Positions 1 through 7,172 of a stretch of 64,000 bases of DNA are shown here, in pieces (position 1 is the stretch's first letter; each line of letters opens with the position of its first letter). The translations under genes were made by a program, and so were the position numbers. The DNA comes from JANMAT01 sp031359995 (GTDB taxonomy: Bacteria; Actinomycetota; Acidimicrobiia; Acidimicrobiales; Ilumatobacteraceae), in the NCBI GenBank assembly GCA_031359995.1, contig JANMAT010000108.1, forward strand, positions 1 to 64,000, given 5' to 3'. Under the pieces are notes generated by a model. The model searched no databases and had not been told where the DNA came from. It saw only the letters and a program-made list of their open reading frames with translations.

Positions 1-252
1 GGGACGCCACCGCGGCGGGGGGCCCCCCAGGGGGCCCCCGCCAAGGGCCCCGCCCCCGGTGGGGCGGCCATCGCCGCACCCCCCCACCGGGGGGGGTCCC
101 GGGGGCGCGGGGGGGCCACCGCGCCCGGGCGGGGCGGGCCCCCAGCCCCTCTGGGAACCGCCCGGTGTGGGGTGTGCTGATAGCTTGCCCCCAACCGCGT
201 TGGGGGCCTTTGGGGGGGCCACCGTGGGGGCCCCCCGCCGCGGTGGCGTCCC
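1..252. repeat. GC-rich imperfect palindrome at the window edge
   Basis: Bases 1-27 are the exact reverse complement of 226-252, and the intervening 198 bases also match their own reverse complement imperfectly (roughly 70% where I aligned 28-65 against 188-225). The segment consists largely of runs of G and C. The C-terminal part of glpD loses all resemblance to its family where this segment begins. A fold-back read or collapsed low-quality contig end is the simplest explanation; a real hairpin cannot be excluded from sequence alone. Confidence 0.85.
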
Positions 253-1744
253 GGTCCTGCAGTCGGGCCCGGGTGCGGCGGTCGAGCACGTCGGTCAGCG
301 TGGTGGCCATCTCGTGCTGCACGGCGAACACCGCCTCGGCGCGCTGGTAGGGGAGGCCGGGCACGAGCGGGGCCGCCAACGACGGGTCGGCCGCCGCGAG
401 GGCCCGCACCGCGTCGGCCTCGGTGCCGAAGCGACCGGTGAGGTGGTCGAGGGTGCCGGCCGGGCGGGTCGCCGGCGCGCCCACCAGCCGCTGCGTGCCG
501 GTGCGGCTGCGTCGCTGGCGCGGATTGCCGCCCACACGGCGCACGACCTCGTCGACGCCGTCGGACGCCATGTGCCGGTACGTGGTGAGCTTGCCGCCCG
601 TGACCGTGACGACCCCGTTGGCCGCCACCTTCACCACGTGGCCGCGCGACAGGTCGGCGGTGCGGGCCGACACCTCGGTGCTGCGCACCAGCGGGCGCAG
701 GCCGGCCCACGTGGCCACCACGTCGGCCTCGGTGACGCCCGTGGTGACCGACGCGTTCAGCGCCCGCAGCACGTAGGCGACGTCGTCATGGGTGCACACC
801 GGGTCGTCGAGCGGGCCGTCGTAGTCGGTGTCGGTCGTGCCGATGTAGGTGAGCTGGAACGTGCCGTCGCCGTTGGGCAGCCACGGCACGAGGAACAGGC
901 TGCGCCGGTCCTTCGGAACCGGGATCACCACGGCGATGTCGTTGCGCACCTTGTCCCACGGGACGGTCACGTGGATGCCCTTGGCCGGCCGCACCGTGGC
1001 GTCGTGGGTGCCGGCGCCCATGCCGAGCACGTCGTCGGTCCAGACACCCGTGGCGTTCACCACCACGCGGGCATCGATGTCGATTCGGGTGCCGTCGGCG
1101 TCGACCGTGGCCCCGCACACCTGGCCGTCGGCGCCGGTGCGCAGCGCGACGACGGGGGCATAGGTGGCCACCGCCGCGCCGAGCGAGGCCGCCGTGCGCG
1201 CCACCGCAAGGGTGAGGCGGGCGTCGTCGACCTGGGCGTCGAAGTACAGGTAGCCGTAGGCCAGCCGCTCGCTCGGCATGGTCGGCAGGTGGCTCAGGGC
1301 GTCGGCCTTGGAGAGCTTGCGGTGCAGCTTGCCGATGCGGGCGCCGCCGGTCAGGTCGTACAGCCACATGGCCTGGCCGAGGGCCCAGCCGACCTTGCGC
1401 GACACGACCCCGCCCTTCGACGTCACCGGGATCAGGAACGGCAGCGGTCGCACGAGGTGGGCGGCGTTCTGCAGGAGGCGCTGGCGCTCGTGGAGCGCCT
1501 CGTACACGAGGCCGAACTCACCCTGCTGCAGGTAGCGTAGACCGCCGTGGGCCAGCTTGGACGACTTCGACGACGTGCCCGAGGCCAGGTCGCCCTTGTC
1601 GACCAGGGCCACGCGCAGACCGCGGCCGGCGGCGTCGAGGGCCACGCCCGCGCCGGTGATGCCGCCGCCGACCACCAGCACGTCGAAGGTCTCCGCGCCC
1701 AGCCGGGTGAGGTGGGCACGGCGATCGAAGGGGGGAGGGTTCAC
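1..1744 (-). CDS. glpD: Glycerol-3-phosphate dehydrogenase, FAD-dependent (3' end corrupted)
   Basis: Oxidises glycerol-3-phosphate to dihydroxyacetone phosphate and passes electrons to the quinone pool at the inner face of the membrane. The GTG start at 1744 gives an N-terminal FAD-binding fold with VVGGGITGAGVALDAAGRG at about residues 24-42, then the family motif SGTSSKSSKLAHGGLRYL. The mid-region PAKGIHVTVPWDK and the C-terminal VTGGKLTTYRHMA also fit. Similarity runs to about residue 500 (RTRARLQDRDATAA) and stops near base 239; below that the frame stays open to the window edge but encodes only Gly/Pro-rich sequence from the terminal palindrome. A TAGGAT hexamer (1752-1757) lies 7 bases before the start, so the mRNA is probably leaderless. 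glpK lies 20 kb away on the same strand. Confidence 0.93.
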   Translation of the reverse strand, partial: MNPPPFDRRAHLTRLGAETFDVLVVGGGITGAGVALDAAGRGLRVALVDKGDLASGTSSKSSKLAHGGLRYLQQGEFGLVYEALHERQRLLQNAAHLVRPLPFLIPVTSKGGVVSRKVGWALGQAMWLYDLTGGARIGKLHRKLSKADALSHLPTMPSERLAYGYLYFDAQVDDARLTLAVARTAASLGAAVATYAPVVALRTGADGQVCGATVDADGTRIDIDARVVVNATGVWTDDVLGMGAGTHDATVRPAKGIHVTVPWDKVRNDIAVVIPVPKDRRSLFLVPWLPNGDGTFQLTYIGTTDTDYDGPLDDPVCTHDDVAYVLRALNASVTTGVTEADVVATWAGLRPLVRSTEVSARTADLSRGHVVKVAANGVVTVTGGKLTTYRHMASDGVDEVVRRVGGNPRQRRSRTGTQRLVGAPATRPAGTLDHLTGRFGTEADAVRALAAADPSLAAPLVPGLPYQRAEAVFAVQHEMATTLTDVLDRRTRARLQDRDATAAGGPHGGPPKGPQRGWGQAISTPHTGRFPEGLGARPARARWPPRAPGTPPGGGVRRWPPHRGRGPWRGPPGGPPAAVAS

Positions 1745-1751
1745 GCGCTCG

Positions 1752-1757
1752 ATCCTA
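1752..1757 (-). promoter_or_regulatory. -10 element of glpD (leaderless)
   Basis: On the minus strand TAGGAT ends 7 bases before the GTG start of glpD. This is the TANNNT pattern and spacing expected when transcription starts at the start codon. Confidence 0.5.
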
Positions 1758-1827
1758 CGGTCGCCGCCGGCGTCGGCCGGGAGCCGACCGGCCCCGACGG
1801 TCCGCTCTTCGCAGCTCTTTGTTGTTA

Positions 1828-1864
1828 GCAAGAGTTGCAGATTGGCTGCGGCGCTCACTACCGT
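1828..1864 (+). promoter_or_regulatory. Promoter and candidate operator of the Fur-family gene
   Basis: TACCGT at 1859-1864 ends 7 bases before the GTG at 1872, and TTGCAG at 1835-1840 lies 18 bases upstream of it as a -35 candidate. The small palindrome GCAAGAGTTGC (1828-1838) overlaps this -35, and CTCTT (1815-1819) and AAGAG (1830-1834) form a wider pair of arms. An operator for autoregulation is inferred from position only; it is not a textbook Fur box. Confidence 0.4.
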
Positions 1865-1871
1865 CGCCACC

Positions 1872-2291
1872 GTGCGCAGTCCCGAGGAGCTCGCCGTCGC
1901 CTTCCGCGAACGCGGTCTGAAGATCACGCCCCAGCGGGTGGCCATCTTCCGGGCGCTGCACGGCAACACCGCCCACCCGGCGGCCGAGACCGTGTACGCC
2001 GGCGTCGCCGACGGCATGCCGTCGATCTCGCTCCGCACCGTGTACCAGACGTTGAACGACCTCGCCGAGATGGGGGAGATCAACGCCCTCGACCTCGGTA
2101 CGGGATCGGCCCGTTTCGACCCGAACGTCGGCGAGCACCATCACCTGGTGTGCGACCGGTGCGACTCGGTCACCGACGTGCACGTCGACGTGTCTGGCCT
2201 CGAACCATCCGACCTGGGCGGCTTCCGGATCGATGCCGCCCAGGTGATCTTCCGCGGTCGGTGCGCCCCGTGCGCCGCCGGCCTCGGCTGA
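1872..2291 (+). CDS. Fur/PerR-family metal- or peroxide-responsive repressor
   Basis: 139 aa, normal length for the family. The winged-helix DNA-binding part spans about residues 5-80 (GLKITPQRVAIFRAL, then SLRTVYQTLNDLAEMGE). The metal-sensing part has the HHH cluster at 89-91 and two CxxC pairs, CDRC at 94-97 and CAPC near 131-134, as in structural-zinc Fur and PerR proteins. There is no ribosome binding site before the GTG start, but a -10 hexamer sits 7 bases upstream, which favours a leaderless mRNA starting here over longer upstream frames. It is followed after 38 bases by rubrerythrin, so a PerR-like peroxide sensor is more likely than an iron-uptake regulator. The sensing metal is not decided by sequence. 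Confidence 0.9.
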   Translation: MRSPEELAVAFRERGLKITPQRVAIFRALHGNTAHPAAETVYAGVADGMPSISLRTVYQTLNDLAEMGEINALDLGTGSARFDPNVGEHHHLVCDRCDSVTDVHVDVSGLEPSDLGGFRIDAAQVIFRGRCAPCAAGLG

Positions 2292-2329
2292 ACCAACCCC
2301 ACCACCAACACCTGCACAAGGAGCACTCC

Positions 2330-2749
2330 ATGGCTGATCTCAAGGGCACCAAGACGCACGAGAACCTGAAGGAGGCCTTCGCGGGCGAGTCCCAGGCCAA
2401 CCGTCGTTACCTGTGGTTCGCGCAGAAGGCGGACATCGAGGGCTACCCCGACACCGCCGCCCTGTTCCGCTCGGTCGCCGAGGGTGAGACCGGCCACGCG
2501 CACGGCCACCTCGAGTACCTCGCCCAGGTCGGCGATCCGGCCACCGGCGAGCCCATCGGCGAGACCGAGCAGAACCTCAAGTCGGCCGTCGCCGGCGAGA
2601 CGTACGAGTACACCGAGATGTACCCGGGGTTCGCCAAGACCGCCCGTGACGAGGGCTTCACCGAGATCGCCGAATGGCTCGAGACCCTCGCCCGCGCCGA
2701 GAAGAGCCACGCCGGCCGCTTCGGCCAGGGCCTGGGGAACATCTCCTGA
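2330..2749 (+). CDS. Rubrerythrin (short form, no rubredoxin domain)
   Basis: Non-haem di-iron peroxidase that reduces hydrogen peroxide in the cytoplasm. The 139-aa protein is only the four-helix ferritin-like domain: the iron ligands are expected in AFAGESQANRRY, EGETGHAHGH, AGETYEYTEMYPGF and ARAEKSHAGRF. The C-terminal rubredoxin domain of classical rubrerythrins (two CxxC) is absent, so electrons must come from another protein, perhaps the Fe-S protein encoded next. The ATG at 2330 has a strong AAGGAG at 2318-2323. The gene appears co-transcribed with the regulator upstream. Confidence 0.95.
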   Translation: MADLKGTKTHENLKEAFAGESQANRRYLWFAQKADIEGYPDTAALFRSVAEGETGHAHGHLEYLAQVGDPATGEPIGETEQNLKSAVAGETYEYTEMYPGFAKTARDEGFTEIAEWLETLARAEKSHAGRFGQGLGNIS

Positions 2750-2864
2750 GCCGGGCGGCGCCCGTCTCACCCGAGAGCTGACGAAGCGGCCGCGGGGGCC
2801 CGGCCGAGCCGGTGCCCCGCCGCCCACCCCCCGCTCGCTCACCACCACCCCTCGGAGCGCGTTC

Positions 2865-4178
2865 ATGTCGATCATCTACGACCCGCATCATCCGAAGTAC
2901 CTCGACGAAGGCGACGTGCGCGAGGAGCTCACGCGGGTCTACGACCTGTGCCACGGGTGTCGGTTGTGCTTCAAGTTCTGCAGTTCGTTCCCGACGCTGT
3001 TCGCCTTCGTCGACGCCCACGAGGACCAGGACGCCGCCCGCCTCACGACGGCGCAGCAGGACCAGGTCGTCGACGAGTGCTACCAGTGCAAGCTGTGCGA
3101 CATCAACTGTCCCTACACCCCGGCCAAGGGCCACCAGTGGGCGCTCGACTTCCCCCGCCTCATGCTGCGGGCCTCGGCCATGCGCCACGCCACCGGCCAG
3201 GTGCCGGTGCGCGACCGGCTCACCACCACCGTCATGGGCCACACCGACCTGCTCGGCGCCGCCGCCTCGGCACTGGCCCCCGTCACCAACAAGGCCCTCG
3301 GCGCCAAGCCCGGCTCGCTCGTGCGCAAGGCCATCACCGCGGCGACCGGCGTGACGTCGAACCGCCTGCTGCCGCCCTACGCCCGCACCCGGTTCACCAC
3401 CTGGTTCAAGCGGCGTGGGTCGCGCCCGGCCACCAAGGTGAGCCAGGGCAAGGTCGTGGTGTTCCCGACGTGCCTGGTCGAGTACCAGAAGCCCGAGATC
3501 GGTCACGACCTGGTGCGCGTGTACGAACGCAACGGCATCGAGTGCTCCTTGGCCGAAGGGGCCCAGTGCTGCGGCGCCCCGTTCCTGCACGCCGGTGACA
3601 TCGACAACTTCACCAAGGCCGCGGTGCGCAACGTGCGGGCCCTGGCCACCTCGGTGAAGGCCGGCAACGACATCGTCGTGCCCCAACCGACATGCAGCTA
3701 CGTGCTCAAGAGGGACTACGTCGACTACGTCGGCGGGCCCGACGCCGAGCTCGTCGCCTCGCACACCTACGACGTGGCCGAGTACCTGATGAAGGTGCAC
3801 AAGGCCGAGGGCACCGCGCTCGACACCGCCTTCACCGGCACCGTGCCCGAGACCGTCATCTACCACACGCCGTGTCACCTGAGGGCCCAGAACATGGGGC
3901 TCAAGAGCCGCGACCTCATGAAGCTCACCGGCACCACGGTGAAGCTCGTGCAGCAGTGCTCCGGCATCGACGGCATGTGGGGTCTGCGGGCCGAGAACGA
4001 AGACCTCTCCCTCGCCGTGGGCCGCAAGCTCGGCGACGAGATCACCAAGGCCGGCGGCGATGTCATCGCCGGCGACTGCAACCTGGCCAACGGCGTGATC
4101 GTCGAGCAGACCGGACGGGAAGCGGTGCACCCGATCCAGGTCGTCGCCCGCGCCTACGGCATCCCCCCTGAAGCCTGA
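2865..4178 (+). CDS. GlpC/HdrD-like Fe-S oxidoreductase with CCG domains
   Basis: 437 aa. Two 4Fe-4S cluster motifs lie at the N-terminus: C29-x2-C32-x2-C35-x3-C39 and C72-x2-C75-x2-C78-x3-C82-P. The rest holds two cysteine-rich CCG-type domains, one with VFPTCLVEYQKPEIG and GAQCCGAPFLHAGD, the other with YHTPCHLRAQNMG and a diverged second cysteine patch (QQCSGIDGMWG, GDCNLAN). Such proteins carry electrons between quinone or thiol pools and partner enzymes. Position between rubrerythrin and DUF3501 matches a recurrent actinobacterial and proteobacterial trio, so it probably supplies reductant to rubrerythrin (inference). The ATG at 2865 is preceded by GGAG at 2854. Confidence 0.9.
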   Translation: MSIIYDPHHPKYLDEGDVREELTRVYDLCHGCRLCFKFCSSFPTLFAFVDAHEDQDAARLTTAQQDQVVDECYQCKLCDINCPYTPAKGHQWALDFPRLMLRASAMRHATGQVPVRDRLTTTVMGHTDLLGAAASALAPVTNKALGAKPGSLVRKAITAATGVTSNRLLPPYARTRFTTWFKRRGSRPATKVSQGKVVVFPTCLVEYQKPEIGHDLVRVYERNGIECSLAEGAQCCGAPFLHAGDIDNFTKAAVRNVRALATSVKAGNDIVVPQPTCSYVLKRDYVDYVGGPDAELVASHTYDVAEYLMKVHKAEGTALDTAFTGTVPETVIYHTPCHLRAQNMGLKSRDLMKLTGTTVKLVQQCSGIDGMWGLRAENEDLSLAVGRKLGDEITKAGGDVIAGDCNLANGVIVEQTGREAVHPIQVVARAYGIPPEA

Positions 4179-4190
4179 TCGGAGCACCCC

Positions 4191-4805
4191 ATGACGACGC
4201 ATGCGCCCGCCACCGGCAATCGCAAGCTGACCATCGACGACATCGACGACATCCGCGCCTACGAACGTGACCGCGACGTCTTCCGCCAGCACGTCATCGA
4301 GCTGAAGCGAAAGCGCCGCGTCGGCGTAGGCCCGTTCATCTCGTTCGTGTTCGAGAACCGTGACACGGTGCGGTTCCAGATCCAGGAGATGGCCCGCGTC
4401 GAGAAGATCGCCAGCGATGAGGGCATCCAGACCGAGCTCGACATCTACAACCCGCTCGTGCCCGATCCGGGCGAGCTGTGCGCCACCATGTTCATCGAGC
4501 TCACGAGCGAGGCCCAGCTGCGCGAGTGGCTGCCCAAGCTCGTGGGCGTCGAGAGCGCCGTGGCCGTGCGCGCCGCCGATGGTCGCACCGTGCGCCCGCG
4601 CCTGGAGGCTCAGCACGCGAGCCAGCTCACGCGGGAGCACACCACCTCGTGCGTGCACTACCTGCAGTGGTCCTTCGGCGCCGACGACGTCGAGGCGTTC
4701 CTGGCCGGTTCGCTCGAGCTCCAGGTCGATCACGCCAACTACACGCATGCCATCACGCTGAGCGCGGAGACGACTGCGGAACTGGCCATCGACCTGCGGC
4801 CGTGA
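4191..4805 (+). CDS. DUF3501 family protein
   Basis: 204 aa, starting 12 bases after the Fe-S protein with GGAGC just before the ATG. The family has no known biochemical function and is found next to rubrerythrin and HdrD/GlpC-like genes. Recognisable family sequence includes YERDRDVFRQHVIELKRKRR and GPFISFVFENRDTVRFQIQE near residues 23-65, and the C-terminal YLQWSF and HANYTHAITLS. It lacks signal peptide, membrane segment and cysteine clusters. Context makes it a partner of the peroxide-reducing module. Confidence 0.88.
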   Translation: MTTHAPATGNRKLTIDDIDDIRAYERDRDVFRQHVIELKRKRRVGVGPFISFVFENRDTVRFQIQEMARVEKIASDEGIQTELDIYNPLVPDPGELCATMFIELTSEAQLREWLPKLVGVESAVAVRAADGRTVRPRLEAQHASQLTREHTTSCVHYLQWSFGADDVEAFLAGSLELQVDHANYTHAITLSAETTAELAIDLRP

Positions 4806-4913
4806 ACCGCGCCCCGGCGGGGTGGCATCATCGCCGGGTGCTGGTGAACGCGATCACGAGACGGTCAAGGCAAAATCACGGTGAAGCCCCTAGTCAGGCG
4901 CGCGGCAGAGCGC

Positions 4914-4919
4914 TACGTT
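4914..4919 (+). promoter_or_regulatory. -10 element upstream of whiB
   Basis: TACGTT at 4914-4919, followed 10 bases later by the Shine-Dalgarno run AAGGGGGG (4929-4936) and the GTG at 4947. Its position downstream of the alternative GTG at 4881 argues that the shorter whiB reading is correct. Confidence 0.45.
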
Positions 4920-4946
4920 GCCCAGGCGAAGGGGGGTCGGTTGGCC

Positions 4947-5195
4947 GTGAGGACACTGGCATCGAGGGACAGAACCTGGCTCGACCGGGGCGCCTGTCGG
5001 GGGCTCGATCCGCAGATCTTCTATCCGGACGAGGACGACGACGCGAGCGAAGCCAAATCCGTGTGTGGGGAGTGCGCGGTGAGGGCGACGTGTTTGGAGT
5101 ACGCGCTGACGTTCCGCGAGAAGGATGGGGTCTGGGGCGGAGCAACCGAGCGTGAGCGCCGCCGCATCATCAGACAACGTCGACGTTCCGCTTGA
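4947..5195 (+). CDS. WhiB-family Fe-S transcription factor
   Basis: 82 aa from GTG 4947, the usual size of a minimal WhiB protein. The four cluster-binding cysteines are Cys17, Cys40, Cys43 and Cys49 (GACRGLDP, then CGECAVRATC), followed by the sigma-factor-contacting GVWGG turn at 61-65 and a basic DNA-binding tail RERRRIIRQRRR. A longer reading from GTG 4881 is open, but the -10 hexamer and ribosome binding site both lie between the two. Sits alone ahead of trpD, 10 bases apart. Which of WhiB1-WhiB7 it equals cannot be said from sequence alone. Confidence 0.94.
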   Translation: MRTLASRDRTWLDRGACRGLDPQIFYPDEDDDASEAKSVCGECAVRATCLEYALTFREKDGVWGGATERERRRIIRQRRRSA

Positions 5196-5205
5196 TCGTT
5201 CGTCG

Positions 5206-6258
5206 ATGACGACGCTGGCGTCGCTCGGGGGCTGGCCCGCAGTGCTGGGCCCGCTCACCGAGCACGGCAACCTGACCGCGGTGCACACGCGCGCCGCGAT
5301 GGCCGAGATCCTGAGCGGTGACGCCACGCCCGCGCAGGTTGCCGGCTTCGCCGTCGCGCTGCGCATCAAGGGCGAGACGGTCGAGGAGCTCTCGGGGCTG
5401 CTCGACGCCATGCTCGCGGTGGCCGAGCTGGTCACGCTGCCCGCGGAGCTGGCGCCGCGCGTCGTCGACATCGTGGGGACCGGTGGCGACCGGAGCCACT
5501 CGATCAACGTCTCCACGCTGGCGAGCCTGGTGGTCGCCGGTGCCGGGGTTCCCGTGTGCAAGCACGGGAACCGGGCGGCGTCGTCGTCGTGCGGTGCGGC
5601 CGACCTGCTGGCCGAGCTCGGCGTGGCGCTGGAGCTGACGCCCGAGGGCGTTGCCCGCTGCGTCGTCGAGGCCGGGCTCGGCTTCTGCTTCGCTCCCCGC
5701 TTCCATCCGGCGCTGCGCCACGCCGGCCCGACCCGTCGTGAGCTCGGCATCCCGACGGCGTTCAACATCCTCGGTCCCATGGCCAACCCTGCCCGCGTGC
5801 GCCGCCAGGTCGTCGGGATCGCCGACGCGCGCATGGCCGACCGGATGCTCGGGGTGATGGCGGCGCACGGGGCCGAGCACGTGCTCATCGTGCACGGCGG
5901 TGACGGGCTGGACGAGCTCACCACCACGGGGCCGTCCACGGTGTGGGAGCTGCGCGACGGCGAGACCCGCCGCTACCAGGTCGATCCGACCGCGCTGGGG
6001 ATCCCGCCGGCATCGCCCGACGACCTGCGGGGCGGGTTGCCGCCCGAGAACGCCGCCGTGGCCCGTGCCGTGCTGGCCGGTGAGCCCGGCCCCCGCCGCG
6101 ACATCGTGGTCCTCAACGCCGCCGCGGGGCTCTACGTCGGCGGGGCGGTGCCCGACCTGGCTGCCGGGCTGCAGGTCGCCGCCGACGCCATCGACGACGG
6201 CCGGGCCGCGTCCACGTTGGCGCGGCTCGTGGCGTGCTCCCAGGCCGTCGTCGGCTGA
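5206..6258 (+). CDS. trpD: Anthranilate phosphoribosyltransferase
   Basis: Transfers phosphoribosyl from PRPP to anthranilate in tryptophan synthesis. The ATG at 5206 gives 350 aa, the family length; an in-frame GTG at 5125 would overlap whiB. The PRPP loop DIVGTGGDRSHSINVST lies at about 88-104, then KHGNRAASSSCGAADLLAELG and FNILGPMANPA, all diagnostic. No other trp gene is near. The gene lies on the whiB side of the region whose order (trpD, DEDDh exonuclease, pimB', SRPBCC) resembles mycobacteria. Confidence 0.95.
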   Translation: MTTLASLGGWPAVLGPLTEHGNLTAVHTRAAMAEILSGDATPAQVAGFAVALRIKGETVEELSGLLDAMLAVAELVTLPAELAPRVVDIVGTGGDRSHSINVSTLASLVVAGAGVPVCKHGNRAASSSCGAADLLAELGVALELTPEGVARCVVEAGLGFCFAPRFHPALRHAGPTRRELGIPTAFNILGPMANPARVRRQVVGIADARMADRMLGVMAAHGAEHVLIVHGGDGLDELTTTGPSTVWELRDGETRRYQVDPTALGIPPASPDDLRGGLPPENAAVARAVLAGEPGPRRDIVVLNAAAGLYVGGAVPDLAAGLQVAADAIDDGRAASTLARLVACSQAVVG

Positions 6259-6286
6259 CGGTGCGACGCGACAGGAAGGTGGCCTC

Positions 6287-7120
6287 GTGATCGTGCGCGT
6301 GCCGGCATCGTCGGCCAACCTCGGCCCGGGGTTCGATGCGCTGGGCATGGCGCTGGGCATCATCCTCGAGCTGGGTGTGCTGGACGATCACGCACCCGTC
6401 GAGGCCAGGGCCGTGCCCGACTCGCACCCGTCGGCCGTGGCGTTCCGCGCCGCCGGCGGAACCGGGCCCGTGTGGGTGCGGTCGACGATCCCGATGGGGC
6501 GTGGCCTGGGCTTCTCGGGGGCGGCCCGCGTCGCCGGCCTCGTGGCCGGCCACGCCCAGCGGGCGGGGGACGGCTTCGACCTGGCCGAGGTGACCGACGA
6601 GGTGCTGGCGGCGGCCTCCGAGCTCGAGGGCCACGCCGACAACGTGGCGGCGTCGCTGCTGGGCGGCGTGGTCGCCGCGTCGGGTGGGCGGGCCGTGCGC
6701 GTGCCCCTTGCGTTCGACCCGGCCGTCGTGGTGTGGGTGCCGTCGTTCACGACGTCGACCGACGAGTCCCGGGGCAAGCTGCCGGCGACCGTCGACCGGG
6801 CCGATGCCGTGTTCAACATCGGGCGCACCGCGCTGCTCGTGGCCGCGCTGGCCGCCGGCGACGTGACCGCGCTGCGCGTGGCGACCGAGGACCGGCTGCA
6901 CCAGGACGTGCGCCTGGCCCGGGCACCAGGGTCCCGCCGAGCGCTGCATGCCGCGCTCGACGCCGGGGCCTGGTGTGCCTGGCTGTCGGGTTCGGGCCCG
7001 ACCGTGGCCGCGCTGTGCGGCCACGACCGGGCCGAGGCCCTCGCCGCGACTCTGCCCGACGACGGCCACACCAAGCAGCTCCGCATCGACCATGGCGGGG
7101 CCGTCGTCGAAGGTCGGTGA
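6287..7120 (+). CDS. thrB: Homoserine kinase (GHMP family)
   Basis: Phosphorylates homoserine in threonine synthesis. N-terminal motif VPASSANLGPGFDALGMAL at 5-23 is typical of ThrB. The ATP loop at about 69-82 reads PMGRGLGFSGAARV, where most homologues have GLGSSAA, so one of the two conserved serines is replaced by Phe. ELEGHADNVAASLLGG and the C-terminal WLSGSGPTVAALC also fit. At 277 aa it is a little short for the family. The GTG at 6287 has AGGAAGG at 6272-6278. No hom or thrC is adjacent; another GHMP kinase is possible but less likely. Confidence 0.82.
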   Translation: MIVRVPASSANLGPGFDALGMALGIILELGVLDDHAPVEARAVPDSHPSAVAFRAAGGTGPVWVRSTIPMGRGLGFSGAARVAGLVAGHAQRAGDGFDLAEVTDEVLAAASELEGHADNVAASLLGGVVAASGGRAVRVPLAFDPAVVVWVPSFTTSTDESRGKLPATVDRADAVFNIGRTALLVAALAAGDVTALRVATEDRLHQDVRLARAPGSRRALHAALDAGAWCAWLSGSGPTVAALCGHDRAEALAATLPDDGHTKQLRIDHGGAVVEGR

Positions 7121-7159
7121 CCGACCCCGGACGACACCCGGGACGACGGGATCCACCAG

Positions 7160-7165
7160 TACGCT
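7160..7165 (+). promoter_or_regulatory. -10 element of galE (leaderless)
   Basis: TACGCT ends 7 bases before the ATG at 7173, with no Shine-Dalgarno sequence between them. Confidence 0.45.
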
Positions 7166-7172
7166 GCCGCCG

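Noticed and set aside
1..252. Palindrome as a replication origin or telomere-like end
   Set aside because: No DnaA boxes, no AT-rich stretch, and it interrupts a conserved coding region; an assembly artefact is simpler.
59..1540. Long open frame of 493 codons on the plus strand
   Set aside because: It is antisense to glpD, has no family features (His/Gly/Arg-rich low complexity), and results from the high GC content.
4881..4946. Longer N-terminus for WhiB from GTG 4881
   Set aside because: A -10 hexamer and a strong Shine-Dalgarno run lie between this codon and the GTG at 4947, and the shorter protein has the usual family length.
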